A stretch of DNA of 64,000 nucleotides from JAXLXE01 sp046328115 (GTDB lineage Bacteria; Chloroflexota; UBA6077; JACCZL01): assembly GCA_046328115.1 (NCBI GenBank), contig JAXLXE010000003.1, positions 620,001 through 684,000 on the forward strand, read 5' to 3'. Under the pieces are notes generated by a model that was not told the origin of the DNA, searched no databases, and saw only the letters and a list, made by a program, of their open reading frames with translations. Position 1 is the stretch's first letter. Each line of letters opens with the position of its first letter. A program made the position numbers and the translations under genes. Below, piece after piece: positions 40,193-48,921 of this stretch.

Positions 40193-40884
40193 GCGGGCCG
40201 CGCGTGCTGGTCATAGACGACGAGCCGGGCATTCGGCGGGCACTGCGCCTTGTTCTCCAGGCTAGCGGCTACCAGGTTGACGTGGCAGCGACCGGCGACG
40301 AGGGGCTGGATCTGGCTGCATCCCACCCACCCGAGCTCATCATCCTCGATCTCAGTCTGCGGGACCGCGACGGGGTGGAGGTATGCCGGTCCCTGCGAGA
40401 GTGGAGTCAGGCACCGGTGATCGTGCTTTCCGTTCACGATGACGACGCTTCGAAGGTCCGGGCGTTGGACAACGGCGCGGACGACTACGTGACCAAGCCC
40501 TTCAGCGTGCCGGAGTTGCTGGCCCGGATGCGCGTGGCGCTCCGCCACGCCCATCTCGCCGGCGCTGGCGAGGCAGCCAAACAGACGGTGCAAGCCGGTG
40601 ATGTGGTCATAGACTTCGCCCACCGTACGGTGAGCAAGGGCGAACGCGAAGTGCACGTTACGCCGACCGAATACGGCCTGCTGCGGTACCTCGCCCAGCA
40701 CGCGGGGCGGGTGATCAGCCACGGACAGTTGCTCCGCACCGTGCTCGGCCCTGGATATCAGGACGCCTATGGGTCGCTCCGCGTGCACATTGCCGCGATT
40801 AGAAAGAAGATCGAGACTGACCCATCAGCGCCACAAATTATCGTGACGGAACCAGGCGTCGGCTACCGTCTGCGCGCAGATTGA
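40189..40884 (+). CDS. KdpE-like response regulator (OmpR family)
   Basis: A 231-residue regulator: receiver domain with VLVIDDEPGIRRALRL and phospho-acceptor D54 in LIILDLSLRDRDG, Lys in DYVTKPFSVPELLAR, then a winged-helix DNA-binding domain with VTPTEYGLLRYLAQHAGRVI and VHIAAIRKKIE, ending GVGYRLRAD. The start ATG overlaps the kinase stop by 4 nt. It probably binds the phased GTTAG repeats at 39090-39132 and controls the divergent K+ transporter. Confidence 0.92.
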   Translation: MSGPRVLVIDDEPGIRRALRLVLQASGYQVDVAATGDEGLDLAASHPPELIILDLSLRDRDGVEVCRSLREWSQAPVIVLSVHDDDASKVRALDNGADDYVTKPFSVPELLARMRVALRHAHLAGAGEAAKQTVQAGDVVIDFAHRTVSKGEREVHVTPTEYGLLRYLAQHAGRVISHGQLLRTVLGPGYQDAYGSLRVHIAAIRKKIETDPSAPQIIVTEPGVGYRLRAD

Positions 40885-40962
40885 TCGAAGCCGCTTGCGA
40901 GTACACTCAGCAGGCTGAAACAGCCTGGCCGCGTTGAGGCGAGCGTCAGTGAAGGAGTACAG

Positions 40963-41850
40963 ATGCCAGAGCCAGGAGTGCCGCGCGTAGCCTTCGTTGG
41001 GCTGGGGGCAATGGGTGGGCCTATGGCCCAGAACGTGGCGCGGGCCGGCTTGCCGTTGGCGGTGTTCGACGTTTCTGCACCGCGCTGTGCTCCAGTGGTC
41101 GCGGCGGGCGCCAGGCTAGCCAACAACCCGTCCGAGGCCACGCTCAATGCGGACATCACGGTCATGATGGTCCGTACCCACGACCAGCTTCGGGCAGCGC
41201 TGGACGGTGAGCTTGGGGTGTACTCCGCCATCGGCCGCGGCACCACGCTGGTGGTGATGAGCACCGTCGCGCCCGGACAGGCTCGCGCCCTTGCCGCGGA
41301 GTGTGCCGAGCGCGGCGTCCAGTTCCTGGACGCGCCGGTCAGTGGCGGCGTGCCGGGAGCGGAATCGGGCACGCTCACCATCATGGCGGGCGGATCAACG
41401 GCCGCGTTTGAGGCGGCGCGACCGGTGCTTCAGGCGATGAGCGGCCCCGACAAGCTCTGGCACGTGGGCCCGAATCCGGGTGACGGCGAGACCATGAAGA
41501 TGATCAACCAGGTGCTGGTGGGGATCAACATCGTGGGCTCGTGCGAGGCCGTGGCGCTGGCGCGCGCATCTGGACTGGACCTAGACGTCATGCGCCGGAT
41601 CGTGGGGCAGAGCATGGGCGCATCGCGGATCTTCGTTGAGCGCGCCCAGCGCATTATCGAGGGCGAGGTGCGGACGGGTCGCAACCGTCTGGACATCCTG
41701 GTCAAAGACATGGGCATCGTTTCGGACACGGCGGACCGCCTGGGGATCCCCCTGATGGTGGCGGCGGCCGCGCATCAGGCTTTCAAGCTGGCCGCGGCCA
41801 ATGGTCTGGCCGAAGCCGACGACGACGCGGTCATCGAGCTGTACGAGTGA
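40963..41850 (+). CDS. NAD(P)-dependent 3-hydroxyisobutyrate dehydrogenase-family oxidoreductase
   Basis: A 295-residue beta-hydroxyacid dehydrogenase. The Rossmann motif VAFVGLGAMGGPMAQNVARA opens the protein; the substrate signature FLDAPVSGGVPGAESGTL and the catalytic Lys in NPGDGETMKMINQVLVGIN (GxxGxGxxxKxxxN form) are present. Family reactions are oxidation of 3-hydroxyisobutyrate or reduction of tartronate semialdehyde (GarR/GlxR). ATG at 40963, AAGGAG upstream. Neighbours give no pathway clue. Confidence 0.9.
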   Translation: MPEPGVPRVAFVGLGAMGGPMAQNVARAGLPLAVFDVSAPRCAPVVAAGARLANNPSEATLNADITVMMVRTHDQLRAALDGELGVYSAIGRGTTLVVMSTVAPGQARALAAECAERGVQFLDAPVSGGVPGAESGTLTIMAGGSTAAFEAARPVLQAMSGPDKLWHVGPNPGDGETMKMINQVLVGINIVGSCEAVALARASGLDLDVMRRIVGQSMGASRIFVERAQRIIEGEVRTGRNRLDILVKDMGIVSDTADRLGIPLMVAAAAHQAFKLAAANGLAEADDDAVIELYE

Positions 41851-41883
41851 CCGGAGCGGCACGCGCCGCCCCGGCCAACGCGC

Positions 41884-42594
41884 CTACTGGATAATGAAGA
41901 CCACAGAGACCTGCGTGCGGATCTCCTGGGTCCCCGGCTCCACCGGGGTTGAAGCACCGCCCGGGGCCGGCGCCGCGAGCACACGGTCAGCCCTGACGGG
42001 AACGGAGGAAGCGTCTGACTCCGCGATGGCTCGCACGCCGATGACCCGCACTCCAGCCAGCCCGGCGAGCTGATCCGCCTTCGCCCGGGCGTCGGCCATG
42101 GCCAGGGCGCGCGCCTGGTCCTTGGGCGCCTTGAGATTCTCCACGCCGAAGCTGACACCCTCCACCCGGTTTGCGCCCGCGGCCGTCGCGGCGTCAATGA
42201 TGGGCCCCACACGATCGAGGTCGCGCATCTTGGCCTGAACCATGTTGCTCACACGCTGGCCGCGGATGATGCTGTTGTCCCGCTGATCGTAGACCGGGTT
42301 GATTGAGACACGGGTGGTGGTGATGTCGTCTCGGACCACGCCCTGGGCCAGCAGCGTATCCACCACTGCCTGCATCCGCGTGGCCGCGTCTGCCTGAGCC
42401 GCCGCCACGGTGGGTGCCGTGGCCTCCACGCCCAGCCCTACCATGGCCACATCAGGGTGGACGATCACGCGGCCGTCACCCACCACGCTCACGGTGGACT
42501 CCGGCGAGTCCGCCGCCGCCGCGCTGCCCCAGGTGAGCCACGAAGTCAGTCCAACAGCCAGCAGCACCGCCAGCGCGGATCGCGCGTATCGCAT
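41884..42594 (-). CDS. SIMPL-domain (DUF541) exported protein
   Basis: A 236-residue periplasmic-type protein. The signal peptide is SALAVLLAVGLTSWLTWGSA with cleavage near AAA-DSP. The mature part begins STVSVVGDGRVIVHPDVAMV and has the SIMPL core LLAQGVVRDDITTTRVSINP, then KAPKDQARALAMADARAKAD and VRVIGVRAI. Relatives (YggE, BP26/OMP28) protect against oxidative stress and may form ring-shaped oligomers. ATG at 42594; longer frames overlap the upstream gene. The PepSY-like protein gene lies just upstream on the same strand. Confidence 0.86.
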   Translation of the reverse strand: MRYARSALAVLLAVGLTSWLTWGSAAAADSPESTVSVVGDGRVIVHPDVAMVGLGVEATAPTVAAAQADAATRMQAVVDTLLAQGVVRDDITTTRVSINPVYDQRDNSIIRGQRVSNMVQAKMRDLDRVGPIIDAATAAGANRVEGVSFGVENLKAPKDQARALAMADARAKADQLAGLAGVRVIGVRAIAESDASSVPVRADRVLAAPAPGGASTPVEPGTQEIRTQVSVVFIIQ

Positions 42595-42691
42595 GAGATT
42601 GCCTCCAGGTCCCTTCAGGACTCGCTCCACAAGTGTGTCTGAGTTCAGACGGCAGCCGATGGGCGATCGTTCCAGCGACTCTGAGCGCCTG

Positions 42692-43582
42692 CTAGCCGGC
42701 GCCAATCACTTCTCCTGACTGGGCGTCCACCAGTCGCCTGATGGAGGGGCGGGCGCCGGGCACCCGGCTGGGAAACGTGACGCTCCAGACGAGCTGTTGC
42801 TCATTGTCATCGTCGTACAGTACCTGAAGGCGCACGGAGATGGGTGAGCTGGTATCCCACCGTGGATCGCTCGCGCGCAGGCGAACCGCCGCGGCCTCCA
42901 CCGCCGCCGCTCGATCCACGGCCGGGTGGGGGTCTATTTGCAGCGCGTCCCGCTGCGCCAGGTACCAGACGACGGAGCCGCTTGTCGCCGACACGGCCAG
43001 CGACACCGACACCGGCAGCTCCGCGCCGGAATCAGACGCTACCTGACTCCACTTGAAGCTGTACACGGTAGTCCCGTCCGTGGCCCTCGTGGACCGTTCC
43101 ACCAACACCAGCGAGTCAAATCCCAGGAATCTGGTCTGCGCGAAGGTGGCCGCGGCGCGCTGCGCCTGGTTCTCGCCAACCCCGAGCGGCGGATCCAGCG
43201 TGAGGCGCGTACGCATGGTGGCCTCCAACACCTCGCCCGTGCGCGCATCCACCTTATAGAAGTCCTCCCCCCGCACGGGATGAACGGTCTCCAGATGGTA
43301 GAGCGCGATGGTGCGGGACCCCACGGGATCGGTCTGCAGGCCGCCCTCTAGCTGCAGGCGCGGGTCGCCCGCGAATCTGCGGACGCTGGCAACTGCTTGA
43401 TCAAGACGAACTAGATCAGTTGGTGTGGCCTGCCCGGCCATCCCGAACATCCGGCCGTAGGGTCCGCGAATCCGACCGGACGCAATCAACCAGCTTCCCG
43501 CGATCACCACCACCAACGCCGCGTACGTGACGACCCACACCAGCGAAACGCGGCGGAGTACCCGTATCAGCATGCTGCCCAT
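42692..43582 (-). CDS. Membrane-anchored PepSY/YcdB-like protein
   Basis: A 296-residue protein with one N-terminal membrane helix (~12-35, LVWVVTYAALVVVIAGSWLI) and an exported domain. Repeated segments such as FYKVDARTGEVLEAT, LAVSATSGSVVWYLAQ and IRRLVDAQSGEVIGA, each a strand pair ending in a D-x-(R/Q)-T/S-G-E-V turn, are typical of PepSY and YcdB/YcdC repeats, which may inhibit or assist proteases. ATG at 43582, or 43573. It may be co-transcribed with the SIMPL gene. Confidence 0.7.
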   Translation of the reverse strand: MGSMLIRVLRRVSLVWVVTYAALVVVIAGSWLIASGRIRGPYGRMFGMAGQATPTDLVRLDQAVASVRRFAGDPRLQLEGGLQTDPVGSRTIALYHLETVHPVRGEDFYKVDARTGEVLEATMRTRLTLDPPLGVGENQAQRAAATFAQTRFLGFDSLVLVERSTRATDGTTVYSFKWSQVASDSGAELPVSVSLAVSATSGSVVWYLAQRDALQIDPHPAVDRAAAVEAAAVRLRASDPRWDTSSPISVRLQVLYDDDNEQQLVWSVTFPSRVPGARPSIRRLVDAQSGEVIGAG

Positions 43583-43643
43583 CTAGCGTGCCAGCGGCTC
43601 CATCCCCCCGGGGTCCACTGGCAGCCTGGCCCAGTCCCGCGGC

Positions 43644-43883
43644 TCAGACCCGAGCGGCCAACCACTGCTTGCTGGCCCGATGGAGATCCGAGAGGTCCGG
43701 ACGCGCCACGATCATGCGGTGCATCAGCTCCTCCATCTCCGCGGCGGTCCGCTCCTCTACTTCGTCCACTTGCCGCTCGTCGCCGAAGCGTCGCGCCTGG
43801 TCCAGCAAGAACCTCTTGAGAGAGCTGGTGTTTCGCCCACGCAGGATCTCGCCCAACCGGGCCGCGTACTCGCCGTCGTTCAT
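43644..43883 (-). CDS. Small hypothetical protein (79 aa)
   Basis: A charged, helical, soluble protein: SSLKRFLLDQARRFGDERQV, DEVEERTAAEMEELMHRMIV. No family recognised. The ATG at 43883 begins 8 nt after the stop of the upstream zinc-ribbon membrane protein, so both are probably co-transcribed. A longer frame in phase would overlap that gene with a low-complexity Arg/Ser leader and is rejected. Confidence 0.6.
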   Translation of the reverse strand: MNDGEYAARLGEILRGRNTSSLKRFLLDQARRFGDERQVDEVEERTAAEMEELMHRMIVARPDLSDLHRASKQWLAARV

Positions 43884-43891
43884 GAGCCCCC

Positions 43892-44515
43892 CTACTCGGG
43901 ACGGAGGCGAACGCGCACGCCGCCGCCGACTTTGCCCAGAGTGTTGTAGATCAACGCGAGCACCCACGCGAATATCGCGCCCATCACGATCCAGAACACC
44001 CAGGGCAACAGCCACAGCATGGCAAACGCGAGAACCAGTCGATCGTCCCAGAATACGGCCGCGTCATGGAGCCCCTGCAGCCGCAACAGGCTCACGAAGT
44101 TCAGCGGCAGCCCCACGCCGATGACGGGCACCCGCGCCTCTTGCTTCGCCCAGAACTCCAAAAGCCCGCGGAGCCAGTGGACAAATGCGGTGCCAGCGAA
44201 CGCGAACACCAGGGACGGCAGCAGCCACACGATGGCCGAGACGCCGGCGCCGATCCCCGCCAGAGAAGCAAATCCAACGTATGGCACCGCGTACGTCCCG
44301 CCGGCTAGCACGCCACTTGCCGAAGCCGAGAGCGGAGGTGTGCTCGCTGGGACCGCGACCACACCAGGAGGCGATGCCCCCGCGGCAGCCAATGTGCCGC
44401 CACACTGGCCACAAAACCTGGAGCCCGGCTCTTCCTCCGTACGCCCGCACCGGGTGCACGCGGCAAGCGCGGACGGGGCAAACCTGCCCGTGGTTGCGCC
44501 CGGATCGTACGCCAA
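43892..44515 (-). CDS. Zinc-ribbon membrane protein with DUF3566-like C-terminus
   Basis: A 207-residue protein. A zinc ribbon at ~20-39, CTRCGRTEEEPGSRFCGQCG, has the CxxC...CxxC spacing of short regulatory ribbons. A Pro/Ser linker leads to about four membrane segments. The C-terminus MGAIFAWVLALIYNTLGKVG followed by GGVRVRLRPE resembles DUF3566-type membrane domains. Function unknown; such ribbon-membrane fusions are common in Chloroflexota and Actinobacteriota. Confidence 0.65.
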   Translation of the reverse strand: MAYDPGATTGRFAPSALAACTRCGRTEEEPGSRFCGQCGGTLAAAGASPPGVVAVPASTPPLSASASGVLAGGTYAVPYVGFASLAGIGAGVSAIVWLLPSLVFAFAGTAFVHWLRGLLEFWAKQEARVPVIGVGLPLNFVSLLRLQGLHDAAVFWDDRLVLAFAMLWLLPWVFWIVMGAIFAWVLALIYNTLGKVGGGVRVRLRPE

Positions 44516-44684
44516 GTCTCCTCCGACTCACGCTGCTACTGACTGGTGATCGTACCGGTCACCGCCCGGCATCGTCATCATATCGGCAGAGTGAGCCGCC
44601 GCTCTCGGGTCACGGCGGGCCGTCCCACGCTACACTCTGGCCAGCGCCATCCGCCACCGGTCAACCCAACGCGAGGAGCCGCCC

Positions 44685-46220
44685 GTGACGATCGATCGCG
44701 CCGCGGAAGCCGCGGTCATCACGCTGCTGGCGCTGCTCGACGCGATCGCCGCCACCGATGCGCAGACTGAGGCGGTGGGGCGGCGGTTTGGGTCTGAGCT
44801 TGCCGCCGAGCCTGGCCTACCCGGCGACGTCGCGGTGGCAGCCGGGTCGGCAGCGCTTGGGGCCGCGCTCGTTCGGCTCCACAACGACGCACCCGGCTCG
44901 GCGGAGATCGAGCTCGCCCTGACGGCCGGATCGCCCCCGCGGCGGAGCCGTCTGATTGCCGCTGCCGTCGGCGCGCACGCCATCAAGACGCTCGGCCTCG
45001 AGCGTACAACCGTGCACGTGCGAGCGGACCGTGGGGGTGCCGCACTCACCGTTCAGGTGCGGGAACAAACGCGGGATCTGGCGTCGCTTGGATGGGATGC
45101 CCAGACCACTGACCCGTTGCGCCAGCTCGGGACAACCGCGGTTTCCATGGCGCACGGGCTGAACACTGACCTCGCGGCCATAGCGGCGCAGGCCGGCGTA
45201 CTCCTCCGCACCCCAGCGGACCTGGCTACCGCCGAAGCCCTACGGACGATCGAGCGCATCGCGCTGGACGCGTCCGCCACCACGGCGCGGATTCTCAGGC
45301 AGGGGCGCCCGGCACAGGCTGCGACTCCAGCTTCGGGGCTCCGGGCCTGCGCCATCCACGCGGCGGAAACCTTCAGGCTCGCCCGCCGCACGCGCCCTGA
45401 TTCCGCGTCCGTTTCGGTGAAGCTCCTCGGCGGAGACGATCCCCTCATCCACGCGGATCCGTCGGAGCTACGCGAGATCATCTTGAACCTGCTGAACAAC
45501 GCCGCGGACGCCATGCCCACCGGCGGGGAGATCGCGCTCTCCATCACACGCACCGATTCATCAGCCGTACTCGCGTGTCGAGACAACGGTGTGGGCATGC
45601 CCCCCGAGGTGCAGGCCCGCGCCTTCGATCCGTTCTTCTCCACCAAGGGCGATGGCGGCACGGGCATGGGGCTGGCCATCGTGTACTCCGTGGTGAGCAA
45701 GCTGGGCGGGGACGTGGCACTGGACTCAACCACGGGACAGGGCACGTGCGTCACGCTTAGATTCCCACTATCAGACCCGCTGCCGGCCGTGAATCCGGTT
45801 CGGAACGAGCCCCGCGATCTCACCGCCCAATCTCCGCTCGCCGAGCGCCCGCTCACCGTGCTGGTTGTGGACGATGACGAGCGCTTTCGCCAGACGCTGG
45901 CGCGACTGCTGGCGCTGGACGGCGCCAGCGTTGTGCATTGCGGTGGGCCGCGGGAGGCCACCGCCTTGCTCGCCGAGAGCGCGCCTGATCTGGTCCTGAT
46001 AGACGAGCAGCTCGGCGACTCGTCCGGCACTGACCTGGCACGATCGCTCCGGACTGGAGGCGTACGCGCCTTCATCGCGCTGGTCTCCGGCATGGCGACC
46101 CGGCCGGATGACGCCCACATCGCCTCGGCGTGGGTGGATGCCGTCTTACCCAAGCCCCTCCGCCCAGAGGAGCTGAGCCGCGTGCTGGCGCTGGCGCGCC
46201 AGCACACGTTCAAGCTCTAG
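44685..46220 (+). CDS. Hybrid histidine kinase with C-terminal receiver domain
   Basis: A 511-residue soluble protein. The N-terminal ~145 residues match no sensor domain that I know. The kinase part has an unusual H box, AVSMAHGLNTDLAAIAA (H157; the usual Glu after His is Gly and the Pro is missing), then N box LNLLNNAADAMP, G1 CRDNGVGMP, F box DPFFSTKGDGGTGMGLAIVY. The receiver has VLVVDDDERFRQTLARL and phospho-acceptor D440 in DLVLIDEQLGDSSG. The atypical H box leaves autophosphorylation open. GTG start after GAGGAG. No dedicated output gene adjoins it. Confidence 0.85.
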   Translation: MTIDRAAEAAVITLLALLDAIAATDAQTEAVGRRFGSELAAEPGLPGDVAVAAGSAALGAALVRLHNDAPGSAEIELALTAGSPPRRSRLIAAAVGAHAIKTLGLERTTVHVRADRGGAALTVQVREQTRDLASLGWDAQTTDPLRQLGTTAVSMAHGLNTDLAAIAAQAGVLLRTPADLATAEALRTIERIALDASATTARILRQGRPAQAATPASGLRACAIHAAETFRLARRTRPDSASVSVKLLGGDDPLIHADPSELREIILNLLNNAADAMPTGGEIALSITRTDSSAVLACRDNGVGMPPEVQARAFDPFFSTKGDGGTGMGLAIVYSVVSKLGGDVALDSTTGQGTCVTLRFPLSDPLPAVNPVRNEPRDLTAQSPLAERPLTVLVVDDDERFRQTLARLLALDGASVVHCGGPREATALLAESAPDLVLIDEQLGDSSGTDLARSLRTGGVRAFIALVSGMATRPDDAHIASAWVDAVLPKPLRPEELSRVLALARQHTFKL

Positions 46221-46274
46221 CCCGCTCGGCGCAGCCTCAGGCAGGGTTCTGCCGCGGCTCCCAGCCGCCGCGAC

Positions 46275-47912
46275 TCACGCCTGCTTCAGGTTATACGCGC
46301 GCGGGTCGAAGTAGTAGATGGGATACGGCGTCCAGTCCACACCCCTGCGCAATCCGTAGCTCTCGAACGGGATGTACAGCACCGTCCCCGGCGCGTCCTC
46401 TTCGTAGATGTCCATCATGCGTTGGTAGATGTCAAGCCGGCGCTTCTGGTCAAGGCTGGTCCGAGCTTCCTGGCCCAGGCGGTTGTACTCGTCCGGCTTC
46501 CAGTAGCCCAGTTTCTGGAAACTGTTGTCCGGCCCCCAATTGCGCCAGAGGTATCCATCCGGGTCTCCAAGCGTGGACGTGGCGCTCCAGTTGCCGATCA
46601 CCGTCCCGCCGTTCGCGTCTATCTGGTTGATGGCAGCCTGCTCCAGCACCTCAACGCTGGCGTTCAGCCCCACCTTCTTCCACATCTCCACGATGGCCTC
46701 GGCGGCCTGGCGGCCGTTGCTGTAGTAGTTGGGGGCGGTGCGAAACACCATCGCCGTGCCCTCGTAGCGCGCCTCGGCCAGCAAGGACTTCGCCCGCTCC
46801 GGCTTGTACTCCAGCGGCCGGCGATGCGGGCTGGAGCCAAACTCGCCCTCGAACTGGAATCCCCGGGGCACGGTTGCCTTGCCACGCCACAACGCGCGCA
46901 CCAGTCCTTCGCGATCGATTGCCAGGTTCAGCGCTCGGCGGATCAACACGTTGGAGAGCGCGGGGTGCGCCGTGTTGTACTTCAATACGTGCGCGTTGGC
47001 GAGCGGGACGCCACGGACGTAAGAGCCAGAGTCTGCCTCAACAGTGGCAATCTGATCTGGCGGGAGATTGGTGATGATGTCCACCTCGCCGCTGAGCAGC
47101 GCCGAGACCCGGGTGGCGGTCTCGGGTATCAACCGAAACGTGATCGTCTTGAACGCGGGCTTGTCCGCCCAGTAGTCCTCGTGCCGCTCCAGTCGCACGT
47201 AGGCGTCCCGTTTCCACTCGGTGATCTTGTACGGGCCGGCCGCCACAGGTGCCTTGATGAATGCGTCGTTACCTACCCGCTCGAAGTGCGCCCGCGGAAT
47301 GATCCAGGACCCATACGAGGCCATTCGCTGCTCCAGCAGCGGGTCGGGGGCCTTGGTCTTGAACACCACCGTGTCCGGCCCGGTCACGTCCACCTTCTCA
47401 ATGGTCGCGAAGTAGCCCCTGGCTTCTCCCGGGTTCTTCGGATCAAGAATGTGCTCGAACGTGAACTTCACGTCATCAGCCGTCATCTTCGATCCATCAT
47501 GGAACGTGACCCCTGGACGCAGCTTCACCTCAAGGGTCAGGTCGCTGGTACGTCTCCACTCGGTAGCCAGCGAGGGGACCAGTTTGTTCCCATCTCTGTT
47601 CCCATCAAGGAAGTCGCGCCGTAGCAGGCCGTCCATGAGTGGGTAGAGCAATCGCACGCCCACATTCCCGAGCGCGTTGGTGGGATCAAGGTCGGCCGGC
47701 TCGCCGGCGATCCCCACGATGAGCTCCTGCTTCCGCACGCTAGCCTGGGCGGCAGGCGGCCGCGCGGCGGGGGCTGCCGCGGAAGCGGCGGGCCCAGGCT
47801 CAGCGGCGGGCTTCATCACCGTGCCCCCGGCGGGCGGTGGCGAGGACGGTGCGCACGCCGCGGCCAACGTGGCCGTGGTGAATACCAGGAATGCGCGTCT
47901 GCCAATCAACAT
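46275..47912 (-). CDS. ABC substrate-binding lipoprotein, peptide/opine family 5
   Basis: A 545-residue binding protein. The N-terminus has a twin-arginine start and lipobox, MLIGRRAFLVFTTATLAAAC (Cys20), then a Pro/Ala spacer. The core begins ELIVGIAGEPADLDPTNALG, and the family signature is LRPGVTFHDGSKMTADDVKF. ATG at 47912 follows GGAGGAG. It is the last gene after the two permeases on the minus strand. The ligand is unknown. It is clearly a paralogue of the binding protein at 32954-34684 but with a different anchor type. Confidence 0.9.
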   Translation of the reverse strand: MLIGRRAFLVFTTATLAAACAPSSPPPAGGTVMKPAAEPGPAASAAAPAARPPAAQASVRKQELIVGIAGEPADLDPTNALGNVGVRLLYPLMDGLLRRDFLDGNRDGNKLVPSLATEWRRTSDLTLEVKLRPGVTFHDGSKMTADDVKFTFEHILDPKNPGEARGYFATIEKVDVTGPDTVVFKTKAPDPLLEQRMASYGSWIIPRAHFERVGNDAFIKAPVAAGPYKITEWKRDAYVRLERHEDYWADKPAFKTITFRLIPETATRVSALLSGEVDIITNLPPDQIATVEADSGSYVRGVPLANAHVLKYNTAHPALSNVLIRRALNLAIDREGLVRALWRGKATVPRGFQFEGEFGSSPHRRPLEYKPERAKSLLAEARYEGTAMVFRTAPNYYSNGRQAAEAIVEMWKKVGLNASVEVLEQAAINQIDANGGTVIGNWSATSTLGDPDGYLWRNWGPDNSFQKLGYWKPDEYNRLGQEARTSLDQKRRLDIYQRMMDIYEEDAPGTVLYIPFESYGLRRGVDWTPYPIYYFDPRAYNLKQA

Positions 47913-47982
47913 AGAAGAGCTCCTCCGCTGTCGTGGTCTTTCATTCACCGTTCTCAATGCCCTCACCAGCGCCGAGGTGGCC

Positions 47983-48921
47983 TCAACCTCGTTCGTGGGA
48001 CAGGCCGGGGTCCAGCCTGTCTCGCAGCCAGTCCCCGCCCACCCCCACGGCCAGGACCGTCACCATCAACGCAGACCCCGGAAACACGCTGATCCACCAC
48101 GCCGTGCTGAGATACTCCCGCCCCGCCCCCAGCATGGAGCCCCACGACGCCTCCGGGGGTTGGATACCCAGGCCCAAGAAGCTCAGCGTGGATTCAAGCA
48201 AGATCACCGAGGCAAGCTGGAGGGTGGCCAGCACCACGAGCGTCCCCACCAGGTTCGGCAGGATGTGGACCAGCATCACGCGGCCGTCAGCCGCGCCGAT
48301 GGCGCGCGCCGCGAGCACGAATTCACGCTGGATCAGCGCCAATACCTGGCCACGCACGACCCGGGCGTAGTGCGTCCAGCCACTGATGCCCGCGAGCGCG
48401 ATCAGCACGCCCAGTCCAGGTCCGACCACCGCGATGATCGCGATGGCCAGGAGCAGGAATGGCAATGCGAGTTGCGCATCCGCGAGGAGCATGATGGCTT
48501 CGCCCGCGAACCCGCCTCGGAACCCTGCCAGCAACCCCAACGCAGAGCCCATGATCAGCCCCAGCGCAGTGGCACCGAGGCCCACCAGCAGCGAGACGCG
48601 TGAGCCGTACATCACCCGGCTGAGCACGTCGCGGCCCAGGTCATCCGCGCCCAGCGGGCGGATCATATTCCCGCCCGGCAACCAGAACGGTGGCGTCAAT
48701 CGGTCCAGGAGATGCTGCTCGTAAGGATTGGCCGGTGAAATAACGGGCGCAAGGAGCGCCACAGCGGCAACAGCCACCAGCGCCAGCAGCGACGCCGCTG
48801 CCGCTCCGTCAATCCGCCGCACGCGTCCAACCCCAGTCGCCCGCGCGACTCCTGGTGGGACTAACGGCTCTGCGCGCGCGCTACCGATAGCGAATCTTTG
48901 GGTCGACCCAACCGTAGACAA
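47983..48921 (-). CDS. Peptide-type ABC permease (DppC family)
   Basis: A permease with the DppC hallmark LGADDLGRDVLSRVMYGSRV, coupling loop QREFVLAARAIGAADGRVML and LESTLSFLGLGIQPPEASWG. The TTG at 48921 lies 41 nt inside the DppB-type gene; an in-frame GTG at 48822, just before RRIDGAAAASLLALVAVAAV, gives a 279-residue version of normal length and is a serious alternative. Works with the DppB-type permease and the lipoprotein downstream. No ATPase genes adjoin. Confidence 0.83.
   Translation of the reverse strand: MSTVGSTQRFAIGSARAEPLVPPGVARATGVGRVRRIDGAAAASLLALVAVAAVALLAPVISPANPYEQHLLDRLTPPFWLPGGNMIRPLGADDLGRDVLSRVMYGSRVSLLVGLGATALGLIMGSALGLLAGFRGGFAGEAIMLLADAQLALPFLLLAIAIIAVVGPGLGVLIALAGISGWTHYARVVRGQVLALIQREFVLAARAIGAADGRVMLVHILPNLVGTLVVLATLQLASVILLESTLSFLGLGIQPPEASWGSMLGAGREYLSTAWWISVFPGSALMVTVLAVGVGGDWLRDRLDPGLSHERG

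Noticed and set aside
46240..46253. GGCAG-GGTT-CTGCC hairpin between converging genes
   Set aside because: Only five base pairs and no T-tract; too weak to call a terminator.
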